Positions 23,636 to 36,124 of a DNA stretch of 64,000 nt are shown in pieces. The position numbers were made by a program, and so were the translations under genes. This DNA is from Datnioides undecimradiatus. Lineage: Eukaryota > Chordata > Actinopteri > Lobotiformes > Datnioididae. The notes under the pieces are model-generated. The model saw only the letters and a program-made list of their open reading frames with translations, did no database searches and was not told the DNA's origin. The stretch covers positions 5,370,215-5,434,214 of the forward strand of contig WARS01000016.1 in NCBI GenBank assembly GCA_008933995.1, given 5' to 3'. The number at the start of each line of letters is the position of its first letter. Position 1 is the first letter of the stretch.

Positions 23636-26600
23636 TTACGACGGTGTGTGTATGTCTGTGAGGGAGTTGTTTATTTATGCGCGGCCCTCACACAGCATGT
23701 TTACCTCTGAATATGTGCATGTGCTTATCAGCCCAGCACGTGGTGGGCTTACTGGTGGATTCTTTTTCAGCCTTACCTCAGAAAACATCTCATACGATTA
23801 AAAAGAAGAAATCCTTTCATCTCTTATAAAAGTCTTTGATTCATGATCTTGTTCTGACTTATATTTCTATCTTACCCAAAAATCTATTAACTTCTGTTTT
23901 TACATTTAAAACATCCAGCAACGCCAAATCCTATTAAGATCATTTCATATAAATACTCCACGAAAAAGATAAATATTCCTCACATGCTGTATTGAATTTG
24001 ACATCACTCTAAAAAAAACTCCTGTCCGCTGCTACAATGCGCACTCTGTCAGCATTCTTCATTTAATGGAGTCCACTCACGTCTACTTTTAGCTAATGAT
24101 CTCACAATCTGGCAACAACCCGCTGAGTAGTCTCTGTTGTCTGTCAGCTCCAGCATACATCATTTGTGAGGACATTCTTCTGAAAGGGAAATACTCTTTC
24201 CTATTGGGACCCCACTTTAACAAGAGTAATCTGCCCTGCAGTCCTCCTGCCACCAGCGCAACCACAGTTCATCTGCTTTCCATATAAAAGGCAGACAGAC
24301 TTCACTTGTTGAAATAAAAACGCAGCCTTTAACCTGACTTTTTTGAAAAACAGCCACTGGACACAAGTGGTCAGAGAGACCCCTGCTCGTGCAAGCAGCC
24401 TCTCAGATACAGCAGCAACATCAGTAACACCAATGTGGCCACTCTATGTGTCGTTTAGCCGTGGCTGCAGATTTCTCACATGCAAGCTTGCACTGCAGAC
24501 ACAAGATGGCACATAACTAAAGGACGTGCTGCAAATCGATGTCAGTCTCGCAGATTAATGCCGCTTAATTATCCACTCACAAAACATTTGGTCAATTCTG
24601 TAATCGTCACTCGCCCGTATTTATGCAACTGAAATTACATGGCCAAAAAAATACCAAACAGCCCAAAAAACAGGCCTCTCAGAGATGTAATTGTTGTTAC
24701 CACTGGGCCAGTGGTATGCAAATCACTGCCTTGCAATAGCTGTGCTACTCCAGCTCTTTGGACAACACACAAACAGCTGTGTTGGATGGGGCCCTACACA
24801 ATTAAGTTTCCCTGTCTGGATCATTATAAAAAGAGGGTGCAGAAGTTAAAATAGGATGTAAATAGAAGCTGTTATTTTGTTTACTAATGCCTCCACTTCT
24901 ACGATAATGGGCTGTATCTCAGTTGTCCTGTGCGTTTCCTTCTCCCCATCTGCTGCCTTTGTACATCATGTGTTTCGTCATGGCGGAGGCCTTACTATGG
25001 TATTTGGAAGTGTCAAATGTGCTAAAGCGGCCAGTTGTGACAGTGTTTCTGAAAAAAAAAAAAAGGCTCAGTCTTGTAGTTCTCTCTTCTGCAAGGTAAC
25101 TGCCTTCCCAGCAGTAGCGTTACACTAAGCGTTTGTCATATATTAATTGGTACAAATTAAAAACAGCTGTATGGTCTTACAGCTAGAGGTTAAAAACAAA
25201 TGTATCTTTCTTCTAAATGAAGGAACTCTGAGAGGGTTCACTGCTAACTGTTTTCAGACTTTGGTTGCAACAGAAGTATGCCCACTCCACTGTTCCTCTG
25301 CTCTCATCAAAGCTGCTTTGAAAACACAATGTTGTGTCTATTGAAACAGTTGTCCAATACCTATCCAGAAGATGAAAGTGCAATTACGCCCGTACGGCAC
25401 CAACTATTTCTTTATTGTGAGATTGTTTTTATTCTGCTTCTTGCATTATACTTGGTGATCTTTATGTAAAAAGTGAGTATGTTCCCTACTTGCGGTCCTG
25501 GAACAGGTTCTATGATAAAACCCATCAAAAACAACAAGTCTGTACTGCTGTCCTGCTGTATCTTTAACGAACCAATCATCAGTGAAGGTGCTGATAAAGC
25601 CCATCAGATTGGCACCGCTTATTTGGATGAACACAAAAGGTGTGACCCACTGAATCCTTTTTGCATTGATGTCAAAGAACAAAGGTATCACCAGGGAGCA
25701 GGAAGAGATGGAGGTCAGATTATATCCCACTGGAGAGAGCCGTCGGGCCTGCAGGTCAGCCCAGGCCAGGGGAACTGAGGGCATGGAGGAAGCAGTGTGT
25801 TCATATACAGTATGTGTCAGTTATATCATCACACGTGCAACCAAATATAAAGCATAGCTGTCACTAGAATAAGAGGCTTCATAGGCAGGCTGTGAACACT
25901 GCGTAATGTGGTGCTGGCACAGTTCGTTGATATGTAATCTAAAAATGCATTCTCTACTAATAAATTACTTAATACTTATATAATCAAGTATTTATTAATT
26001 CATTAAGCAGAAATTTCCTGACACGTGAGCATTTCTTATACTTTATTAAAAAAATGTCATTTGATATATTACTGCTGTGGACTGGTGGTCAGACAAAACC
26101 CATTCATCAGCTGCAGCTCTAACGCACTTGTGCGCCCTTGTGTTTATTTTAAAAGCAGTAAGGATGTAAAATGAACACACGCGCTCTATCAGTAAATGTA
26201 TCTAGGATGCATCAGAGGGACCCCTCCTCAGGCTGCACTCTGCAACCTGAATGCCTATTAGCAATGTGGGTCACACACATACTTACAGTAAGCTTTACAG
26301 ATTAAATTACGACCTACTGCTGTACATCTGCGTTCCTTGACTGCTCGTGAAGAAGTGTGTTTGCATGTATGTTGTGTGCGGTTTCTGATCAAAGGAGGAT
26401 GTGTTGGGGAGCACAATGCTGCTAAATGGCGTCACCCCAGCCGTTGTTACATGAGCCTTTCACACAAATACACACACACACACAACCTGGATCATTCACT
26501 CCGGCACCGGGGGAGAGGCCTTAATTCCCCGAGCCAGAGCTGAAAAAGATGTGATTGGACGGCAGAGCTGCCACTCAAAGCAGAAACAGTGCGAGACGTG

Positions 26601-27989
26601 TCCTCGGATGACCTCTCCCACAGAGGCGGTACCAAAAGAATAGGTTTTTAGATTGACACCAGCGCCATGGAAACCGTGGCCCAGTCACATTGCAGAAGAC
26701 GGTGAGGCCATAACAAGGTTGACTAATGTGTCTGTAAACCTCTCAGTTCAATAAGAGAGCAGCAAAAACAGCTCGTGAGCTAAAAGCGGGGCCTCGTATT
26801 ATTACAAAGAGCAGACATGCCAAGCCACTGATGACATGTGAATAATAAGCCAGCGTTCAACTCTTCAAATGTGCTCCACATGGAGCCGTTTATTGAGTGC
26901 AGCTGTCTTGTGTCAACAAACTAGTCTTAAGTGGAGTGGAGAAGCACATATGAACCAGTCAGCTATTTCCACATTTCATTAGTGGTGGTAACACATATTT
27001 ACGAACCGTTGTTTTGTGTCAGGGGGCATCCCCCCCCCCCCACAGCGCGGGATAAATGTTGATACTGAGGAGTTCATTCATTTCAACAGAGGCTCTGAAC
27101 TGTCTGAGTGTTTGCACATGACAGACGAGTGAACGGTAGCAAAACAGCTGCAAAACTTGCACGTTATGAAAAAGTTACTGCCGCCCTTTTATGTCTGTTT
27201 ACTATACACGAACGTCTATGATGTGACTGTAAATAAAATGTGTGAGTATCAGAGCTGCCACACTGGCTCGGAGTGAATGCGAGAGCAGGTGGATGAGTGC
27301 GTTTTTTGATGAAATAGATGCTTAAAGGACGGGATTTCTGAAAAGCTCGCAGCCAGAGAGTGCTCAACTCACAATTTCATAATTCTATATGTTTCCCCGG
27401 GACCGTGGTTGTAAACTTTATTGCGTACAGTTGGCCGTGCCTTCTGGTAGATATGACAAAAATTAAGTGGGATGAATCTTCCTCCTCTAGAGGGAGACCG
27501 TTTAGTGCACAGGGTTGGACAGTTAAAGAGCCCGCATGGCCAATAGATATTCCAAACAGATGGTCCTAATGTAAACCCAAAATGTAGACTTAAAAGAATA
27601 ACTGTGCCAAGGCTCCGGTGCTGTAAAATAAAAGCTACCTCACAACGACACGGATAAAGAGGGGACCCAGACCCACCACAGTCAAACGATTTCATCTGAT
27701 TTGTTGACGACTCCAGAATGCTAACTAGCTCTGTAGTAAAGGGCTGTGAGCCAGTTAGTCGTCTAATGAGCTAGAGCCGACCGAAAAAAGTTGTGTCCCC
27801 CGAGGCAGGCGGTGCCAAAAGAAATTAAGCATGGGCTGGATTATTCCCCGCGCACAGATGCCCACTCTCTGCAGTCGTCTTTTACATCTCACGCGCCCGA
27901 GTCGAAGTTTTTAACTTTGAGAGAAAAGGGGGAGGAGAAGGACGAGGAAATACTGGGAGAGGGGTGGAGTAAAACGTCTCCTCACGTCC

Positions 27990-28230
27990 TGACTTACACC
28001 TCTCCGGCGCTCACTGCTGACACATCGCTTTCCATCCCTCTCCCCGTTTCTTACTCCCTCTCCCGGCTCCTCCTCTCTTTATCTCTCTGTCTGCGTCTGA
28101 CTTTTTCTTTGTCCTTCCCCTCCCCCCCCCCCCTCGCTGTATCTGTTTCACTGTCCTCTATCTCCCTTCACTTTGCAAAATCCTCCTCTCTGTATTTTCA
28201 TCCTTCGCCTCCCTCCGCCGTACCTCTCTC
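27990..28230. repeat. Pyrimidine-rich low-complexity block
   Basis: Dense CT/CCT sequence including a C run at about 28121-28132. Purine-rich in the nr3c2 transcript sense. Confidence 0.75.
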
Positions 28231-30301
28231 GTTCCACCTCAGCAGCAGCCGTGGATGGGGAAGTTGGGGGGGGTCAAGCGAGGTAACGGCTCTCTTAGCA
28301 CATCAGAAGGGCGTACACGTCGCACGCAACCTTGATGACATCACACCACTGTATGGCTTGCCCTTATTGCACTTTCATCGTTTGCACAATCAGAAGGAAA
28401 TCAGACACTGAGAGATACTCAAAGAGATTTGAAAGTAAAGAGCACTGCATCAGATTTAAAGGGCATCACACAATCAATGAGTCAATATCACTGTGATTAT
28501 ACATCACATGAGAGAGAAACGGGGCTTTAGCGGTCGAATCACAGAGCCTATAGAGATCAGAGCTCTTCAGAGCCTCACCTGACCACCACTCTCACACAAA
28601 GTCAGATCTTTAGCATCTGCCACCGGCTCTCCGCTGGCCACGCTTGAAGCAAGAACAATGGCATGTCTGATTCGATAACCCCAGCCTCATAATCTGGTTT
28701 CAGGTCTCTGTAATGACGGTGTGTAAATATCATCAAATTAAGGCACGATCTGACTGGGAATGAGCGCAGTTCCTCCAATGATCAGGAAAACACCTGGAGG
28801 GCCCGATGGCTGACTGGCAGGCTTGTTTGCCTTCTTTCTCGTTTTGCCCCCGCCTGCACTGAGTGTGTACGCTCGTGTTTTGCATTCAAACCCTCATCTT
28901 AATGAGTTAGGCCAACGCCTCAGGCAACAGGCACAAAATGAAAAGCACATTATGACTGCTGTTGATTTTCCCCCAGCTAAATATAACATAAAGGGCCGCT
29001 GCAGGAGAATTACCTCCTTTTTCCTGATGTGCCGCTCGACTTGGTCCCAGCCTATAAATGTGATGTGCCAAATGTTTTGGTTTTTTTTCCTGTCATTTTA
29101 ATGATCTTTTAGAAAAAAATAAATGTGTAGGAGGTCAGCCGGGATTAAACAGAAGTTTGGTGCATAAAACACCATAGTGTAAATAAAACCAGCGTAGACC
29201 ATTGGATAATAATTCTTGCGAAAAGCGCTCGGGCTGTGAGCCGCCTGAATGGAAAGAACAAGCTGGCGCGCAGCTTTCCACCTTGTCTGAGTGAGCTGTT
29301 CAAACTCTGGCTCGAGCAGGGAAAAAAGTGATTCTGTGAAAAATGTGAAAGTGACGGGGAGCAGACTTATTGTTTAAGCACACGTTTTCTCATTAGCATT
29401 TTACAGTTGCAAAAGCTGTAAGCTTGTACCGCAACTTTAAAGCTACATGGCATACAGTTCCCCACATGAGCTACTGTTAATTAGGAGAGCGGCGCTTGTA
29501 ATTCAGAAGGCTTCATTTGTCAGTTAAGGTGTTATTGTTTGACATTGTTTCATATTACTATTGCTGAAGCAAATCTGAGAACCAAATTTGCCGCAATGCA
29601 ACACGATTAAAACCTGCTGAATAACTGGCACAGTGGCGTTCTCCTCTTGGTTACACAAGTTTTAGATTTAGATTAAGAATTAAAATGAATTTCACATAAT
29701 TTAATAATGAAATAAGAGATGTGTTTCATCTTTTAAGAAGGTTCAGCGTGAGAAAAGTACCGTGGCCAACAACACAACAACACACACACTGAAACACAAG
29801 AAAACCATGTGGATTAATGATAAAAAAGACATCTTTACCACTGTAAACAAACACCAACGCTGTAAACAAACCACGATCGCATTAAGAAAGGCGTTCACAA
29901 ATTGGGAAACACGTACGCAGCATAAATTGAAGTGTGCTGTAAATATATATAAAGCACAAGCTGTAAGTATAGGAAAACACAAGCGAATGCAGAGAGACTC
30001 CGCGGTCAACGTGACAGAGTACTCCAAAAACTCATTCATGCAAACGAGCAATCAATTTATTTTGTTTTTACGATAATTATGATATTAAAGGAGATCTTGT
30101 TTTCTTTTTTTAAGGTTTTTAGTTTGTTTATGACTACTTGCTCGTGTCTTCCATGCATTTCTTTGTGTTCTATATGTTCCTTCATTTGCTTGTGTTTGAC
30201 TTCAGCATTCATATCTCATCCCCCTTAAGTTGCGAAGTGATAAGCTCTCAGTCGACCTAGAATGGACCAAACCGTTGACTCCATGTAGGTTAGTACCGTA
30301 C

Positions 30302-30429
30302 CTTCCACTGCTCTTTTGAAGAAGACTTTGCAGCTTCCACACGTCACGACACCATAGTGGCATCCTGATGCTTCGTCTCCGCAGACCAAGCACACTTTGG
30401 CCGTTGAGGACGGTTGTCTCAGTGGCGAG
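30302..30429 (-). CDS. nr3c2: nr3c2 exon 3: first zinc finger of mineralocorticoid receptor DNA-binding domain
   Basis: Coding exon of the mineralocorticoid receptor, a ligand-activated nuclear transcription factor. It encodes [20 protein letters not shown] followed by [20 protein letters not shown] and AVEG, that is zinc finger 1 with its four zinc-binding cysteines (CLVC and CGSC) and the P-box CGSCKVFFK, which reads the hormone response element half-site. The 3' splice site on the minus strand is TGTGTCCCTACAG, and the donor is GGAAG|GTACGG. The exon is 128 nt; it starts with the third base of a codon and ends with the first base of a Gly codon completed by exon 4. The finger alone fits MR, GR, PR or AR; the MR call comes from the downstream exons. 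The acceptor tract is a TG repeat rather than an ordinary pyrimidine tract. Confidence 0.97.
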
Positions 30430-31534
30430 CTGTAGGGACACACACACACAGGCAAGTTTTTAGACCAGACATAAATCAACAAAGAATTTTCAAAAGTCAA
30501 CAACAAAGCCGGGGCTGACCGTTCCCCTTCCGAACAGCGCTACAGCCTGACACACATTGTGAAACATTCTCGGCTTTTACGAGCCGCAGCACAGTGGCAG
30601 CACAATGTGGCTCGCCATAAAGATGTCTGCCAACCAAGAGAGGAGGGCTTTGCACTCAGCTGATTTATGGCTTCACCAGGCTTACAAAGATGCCAATGAC
30701 AGAATTATAGAGGAGATTATTTAAATTCAATAAGCAGAGAGACACAGAGCAGGATGTCAAAGTTAAGTAGGATTCAAAACACTTGTCCCCTTCTCTGGCG
30801 TTAAAAAAGGGTGAGGTGCTGGAAAAAGGAGAAACGCGGTGGACGAAAACAATATCCACCACGACAGAACAAAGCTTTTACAGTGTGAAGGTGTGAACTG
30901 TGTAACCGGGTCAGAGATCGAAGGTGAGAATGGGTGCTGATGTGTGCCGCACTCTAAGTTGTGTGTTGTCGTTATTTACTCTGAGCGTCAACCAACAGGA
31001 ATCGATGACAGGCCAAAACACTGTTTGCTTTGGCATCATTTAACACTTTCAATACTGGCTGATTTGCACAATGACGTGAAAAGCTGAGGATGTACAGTGT
31101 CTTCTTACTAAAGCAAATAGGCGAGATAGTCAGGCCTTGCAGCAGGTGTCAAAGGTAATGGATGGTGTCTGCGCAGGTACAAAGGGGGCCGGCTTAAAGC
31201 AGTTTACAGCCGCGTTTATAGAACTGAGAGGGACTGGCAGTGCAAACAAAGTAGGGCAGGAAAATATGAAGTTGGTTAAATTATCTGATTTACCTTGTGA
31301 TCATAAATATGACAGTAATTAGTATTTTTTAAGAATCGTTACATGTATCTTCTGTCTCATAAAGCCTGTTGTATTTGTGCTGTTACATCATGACCAATTT
31401 AAAAGGTCTGTAGTGAATGATCTAATGGGCATTGAAGGTGTGTCCAGCTCAGTTAATTATGATTAAATGTTACATAATCTGGGCACAAAGAAATTCTGAA
31501 TATATAAAGGGATTCGATTGAGTCTCTTAATCAT

Positions 31535-32010
31535 AGGTGTGTTTTGGGTGGAACATGAATTTAACCAATCAGAGCATCTTCTTCCATTCTCTTTATAAGC
31601 CAGGTGTGCCTGCACCTGGTGCAATGCTATTTAAATGGTGCTGAGGTATGTGGTCCTTGGCTGGTGGACCCTCCGCCTCCAGCTCCAAATCCTCTGTCCC
31701 ATCTACAGCTTGCTTTGACTGCAAATGCATCAATGTTTAACTGAGAAGGAGCGACGCTGCGCAACCCATCGCGCGTCACCTACCACATGTGAACTATGCA
31801 GGTGAATGTTTCTATCGTGTGCCCTTTAAGAAGTTGGAAACGACTGCTAAGACTTGCAAAGCTTTCGCTTTCTGCTCAAGATAGCAGTGCACCAACAACG
31901 TGCCTGACCACATATTACAACCAACCCAACACACCCATGATTGTACAGATGGGTGCAACTATTTAATCAACATGGATGCTGGGTGTGAAAATGACAACAG
32001 GTTAGAAACC
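31535..32010. mobile_element. Probable degraded non-autonomous DNA element
   Basis: The segment contains a series of short phrases I associate with a dispersed, CpG-rich vertebrate/fish element: TTTAACCAATCAGAGC, TTTATAAGCCAGGTGTGCC, GCTATTTAAATGGTGCTG, AAGATAGCAGTGCACC, CAACGTGCCTGACCACA and ACAGATGGGTGCAACTATTT. Many expected CG positions read TG or CA, as in an old copy decayed by methylation. No coding capacity. The family name and exact ends are not certain; a repeat-library search would decide. Confidence 0.5.
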
Positions 32011-32433
32011 AGAAAGGACAGTTTTATGTGTGTATAGCCAAATCACAACAGAGGTTTCCCGTATAGAGCGGATCTAGGCTGAACTCTATATAACACCTAA
32101 CAGTTTCAACCATAAGCGACCGTGCACAGTTGTGCCCACGCTGTGCCACATTGTACTGGGTGAATGATGAGACCCTACGTCCGTCTCTCAGACCGAATTC
32201 TGCTAAATGGAGGTGGAAGACGAGAGACAGAGGGAGGGTAGATCTCAAACAGAGCTGAAGCTGAACTGTGTGAGTACAATTTGAATGCACCCATTATATT
32301 AGTGTATGCTTCTTATGCACGCTTACACTTATGAATGAATTTACAGTAAAATTAATTGGCTCTCTCGCATACGTCCATTTGTTTCACACACTTCAGAGTA
32401 GACTATAAGCTATACGCCTTTCAGGTTGGCTTT

Positions 32434-32455
32434 ACACACACACACACACACACAC
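32434..32455. repeat. (AC)11 microsatellite
   Basis: Uninterrupted AC run in intron 2. Confidence 0.9.
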
Positions 32456-35004
32456 GGAAACACCACGATATCGAGTCTAATTCTGATGAAACATTTCCCT
32501 ACTTGTGCACACACACACTGGAAAAACACACACAAGGAACACAACATGTAGATGGGTACAAACAGAGAACACCTTGTATCAAAACATTAAAAGTGGCCTC
32601 AGCTTCCCCTTCTTTTCTGTGCTAATTACCTCTCTCCCATCTCAATCAATAACATGCAAGGTGATTGTCTGGTTAACATTCTCCTTACATCCTTCATCAA
32701 ACCAGCTGCCAAGCACTCCCTCTCCCCTCCTCTCTCTGTCCCTCTACCTCGCTCGCTCCTCTCTCATGCACACACATTTCCTCCAGGGGGACTAGCTGGA
32801 AAGGGGTACGGCAACAGCACACTCAGATACAATCAGGACCACTGATCTAATTCCCTCTTGTCCATCTACACACACATTCAATTTGTTAGGACGCTTAGAG
32901 GAGTCTCTGGTGAGGTGTTTGTCTGACTAGATCTTTCTGGCACCGGGCCCCGTGGTTTCAGCTAATGTGAGTGTGAGTGCGTGGACGTGTGCATGCACAA
33001 ATCCAATCCATGTCAAGATGTGTTTTTCAGCGTGTCTATCTGCTGAATATTCCCCCCATACATTGGCCTTTTCGCACCATTACAATGCAGCGCTAACGAG
33101 AAGACAATCCGCGGCAAGAGAAACAGCACCGGAGCGTTTGCGGGGCCAAGAACAACACAGAGCGTTATGCCTCTAATATCCAGTCAGTGATCAAACCTTT
33201 AATAGAGCCGCACATTAAAACCTTGTCGCTGCGTGCCAGCCTGCCTGCCTGCTGGTCCACCAACAAGGTGACTTCCCCTCCCTCGGAGAAGTATATAGGT
33301 CATTCACTCTCTCTGCTTATGAAACCAGAGCAGACAGGCCAGGCTGCAGTGACTGTGCACTAACGGCTGCCAGTAGCCCAAAACTAAACACGAGCCACCA
33401 GACATTCCCAAATCAGGCTGTTTCAGCAGAGATGTTAGCCCACAGTTTGTCAGCAAGCAGGATGTGCAAGAATAATAATGGAAATATGTTTTAATGAGCT
33501 CGAGAGGAGAGGGAAACGACATGCAACAAAGGTCTCCAGTCAGAAGCCTAATTGGGACGTTGCGGCTAAATGGTGTCCGTCTTTCACCACGAAGGCCACA
33601 AGAACGACGCCAAATGAATTTCATTTTTGTTTGGCTTGTCATTTTCATGGCTTAAAATATTCTGAGGTTGCAATTTCTGCCTGTTTCGATGAAGGCTTAA
33701 ATGATGATGAGCGTCGTGCTAAGGCCAGCAGTTCAAACTGCTCAGCGCTGCATGCGGAACCTTGTGTCATCCTTCGTCCCGTAATGAAAACACAAAGCCA
33801 GAGTGCAGAGGGAGCAAATTTTGTGACATGACGTTAACTTGGTACAGATGTTCATTTTAGGAAGCTGCAGCATACGCTATGGCACACACGAAGAAAACCC
33901 GAAGAAGTTCTGCAGTTGTTCTTCTGTGAACTGGGACTGGGAGTTTTCTTTTCTTGACCCCTGTCTTCTCTATTTCTGGGTACAGTCTCAGACTAACTCA
34001 ATAGGACTGACTGCACAGATCAAAGGTCTCATTCTTCGCTCCAGTTGTTGCTTTTTTCTCTTCCTACAGAAACCCCAGGGCAGCGGTTTCATTGTTTTCA
34101 GTGTCCTTTCATCTTTAAAGATAACACACAAAGCTAACAACTGATTTAGTTGCTGTTTATTTCCCATGGGGACACAGATGAGTGTGAGTACACAATGCCT
34201 GTTTCTTCCCACCAAAAATGTACAAGCAGAAATGTGTGTCTCTTGCTGCCCTCTCCGCTGCTTCCCACACCAACAGGCTGCTTAGGGAAGATATTAATGA
34301 AATGCCAAAGGGAAAGAAATGTGAGAGCTCGAAGCCAGACGAAGCCCACTGTGCCCGCTGAAATGTGTGAGGTGAGCACCAAACCACAGGACAGATGTTT
34401 GGGCTGAAATTGGCCTCGTGCTTTTCTACAAGTAATTCGGATGTCACACTGGGAGCATTCTCCGAATGGTTCAAATATCTCCACCCTCTCTCAGCTGTGG
34501 AAGGAATGCTAAATAAGCTAAGCACAGAGGGGATAGCCAAAGATTTATCAGAATCCAGAAATATTGCACTTGAAAAATCACAGCAGGGACTTGCCTGAGT
34601 TCATAATCTACGTTAACCGTAAACAGGTCAATATGGGTCGCAATAAAAGGTCAGGAGTCATCCGAGCGTGGCATAACTGGAACAATTAGTTGCCATAGAG
34701 ACGGAGCATGAAGTCGAAGAAAACTGACAAATTAGAGATACAAAGGAAGTCAATGGGGGCTGTGGTTATTCTGAGCTTATCAAGATAACGTCGTTATGGG
34801 TGAATAATGGGCCGTGAGATGGCTGTATGATAGAGGAGAGCAGGGCCCACGTGGTAGGAATGAACCCTGTGACCCACATAAGTACATTAGCATGACGGAG
34901 TCAGTAAACAAGCGGCTGAACCGGCAAGGGATGTGGGGGAAAAAAAAAGAAAAAAAAAAAAAGCAACAATGTCCTCGTCATGCATGTAACTCTGTCTGCA
35001 ACAA

Positions 35005-35028
35005 ACACACACACACACACACACACAC
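35005..35028. repeat. (AC)12 microsatellite
   Basis: AC run in intron 2; it produces Thr-His-rich spurious open frames on plus. Confidence 0.92.
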
Positions 35029-35296
35029 CTGCGTACTTCACTGTATTTACACTGCTGTTGAGCCAAAATTCGCCCACTGCAAAGATAAGTTTGTGTGTAT
35101 GTGCGCGTGCGTGTGTGAGGAGACACGCTGGCTCGTTCATTCTAGAGGCTGTTATCACAGGGATAGTTCAGACAAGTACCACAGCCTCCCTGAACCTGCC
35201 CCTCATGAAAGAGAAGCATCCTTGACTCTGCAAAAGGAAAAAAAAAAACAAAACTTCAGCTTCCATGGTACAGTACCTCTCTACAGTCTGGCCTAC

Positions 35297-35391
35297 AATA
35301 TTTATGTAATGCACACCTTGGCATGCTGAAAAAACCTTATGCTAGACCCGTTCAAAGAATATTTATGTAACACACAACTTGGCATGTTGGG
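35297..35391. repeat. Imperfect direct repeat, two ~33-bp copies 61 bp apart
   Basis: Copy 1 (35297-35329) and copy 2 (35358-35390) share AATATTTATGTAA, a seven-base variable part, then CTTGGCATG. The sequence between is not repeated again nearby. It could be a decayed tandem duplication. Confidence 0.85.
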
Positions 35392-36101
35392 AAGGTAAAG
35401 GTAGATTAGTTTAAACAAGCTGAGGGAGATGTAGAGGAAGAGAAAGAGGACAAAATGCCTTACATAACCATGAGCAGACAGTATAAACATTAGGTTGACA
35501 CCCACTCACCGCCTCTCAAAGGGAGAGAGGTCTTATGGGTAGTGTTAGAGAGCCACCAGGGATTTATTTTTCCTGGTGAAGGTGACCCTGGCATTGGGCA
35601 GAGTACCTGAGCATACAGAAATATGAGATTTCCTCTTTGTCAGGCTTATGTTACACTTGTGTTAAGGTTACAGTATATAATCTACTCTGAGCGACTGGGC
35701 TGCCACTTAGGGTGAAGAAAAAAGAAAATAAGTTTAAAATGTTGCGCATGTTGGCTTCCTGCATTCAAGTCGGGAGAATCTGTGATTTTTCCCTCAAAGT
35801 TGATCATTTTTGCTTGGATTTTTCTGGTAAAATGCTCCTAAAATATTGGCAAATGAGGCGATTCCACCATCAAATAAAAAGTAGTTCAGTGCAGAAATGG
35901 CAAATTTGCTGTCTGATGGAATCTGGTATCCCGGCTGTGATTGCATTCCTTGTTTTAAATTCCAAGCTGTTGTGTTGTCTCCCCTCCAAGGCTTATGCCT
36001 ACAAACTTTAAGTGACCTTCCCCGTAACAGCAAATCATGATTATCTTCCTCCTATAAATCCACTGTTTTGAGTGTAAACAAAGAAATGAGACAAGTCGCA
36101 G

Positions 36102-36124
36102 ACACACACACACACACACACACA
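36102..36124. repeat. (AC)11 microsatellite
   Basis: AC run in intron 2. Confidence 0.9.

Noticed and set aside
24949-25130. HGGGLTMVFG, reminiscent of the Tc1 transposase HGGGS.M.WG block
   Set aside because: Neighbouring conserved Tc1 blocks (upstream SDE, downstream QDNDPKH) are absent, so the likeness is probably chance.
25965-26010. AT-rich inverted repeat (AATACTT ... AAGTATT)
   Set aside because: Several mismatches in AT-rich sequence; not distinguishable from base-composition effects.
27791-28411. 206-codon open frame on plus
   Set aside because: The middle is Ser/Leu/Pro runs from a CT-rich block, the frame overlaps intron 3 antisense, and no domain is visible.
34814-35329. 171-codon open frame on plus
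   Set aside because: Contains poly-Lys and Thr-His runs from A-rich and CA repeats and shows no family motif.
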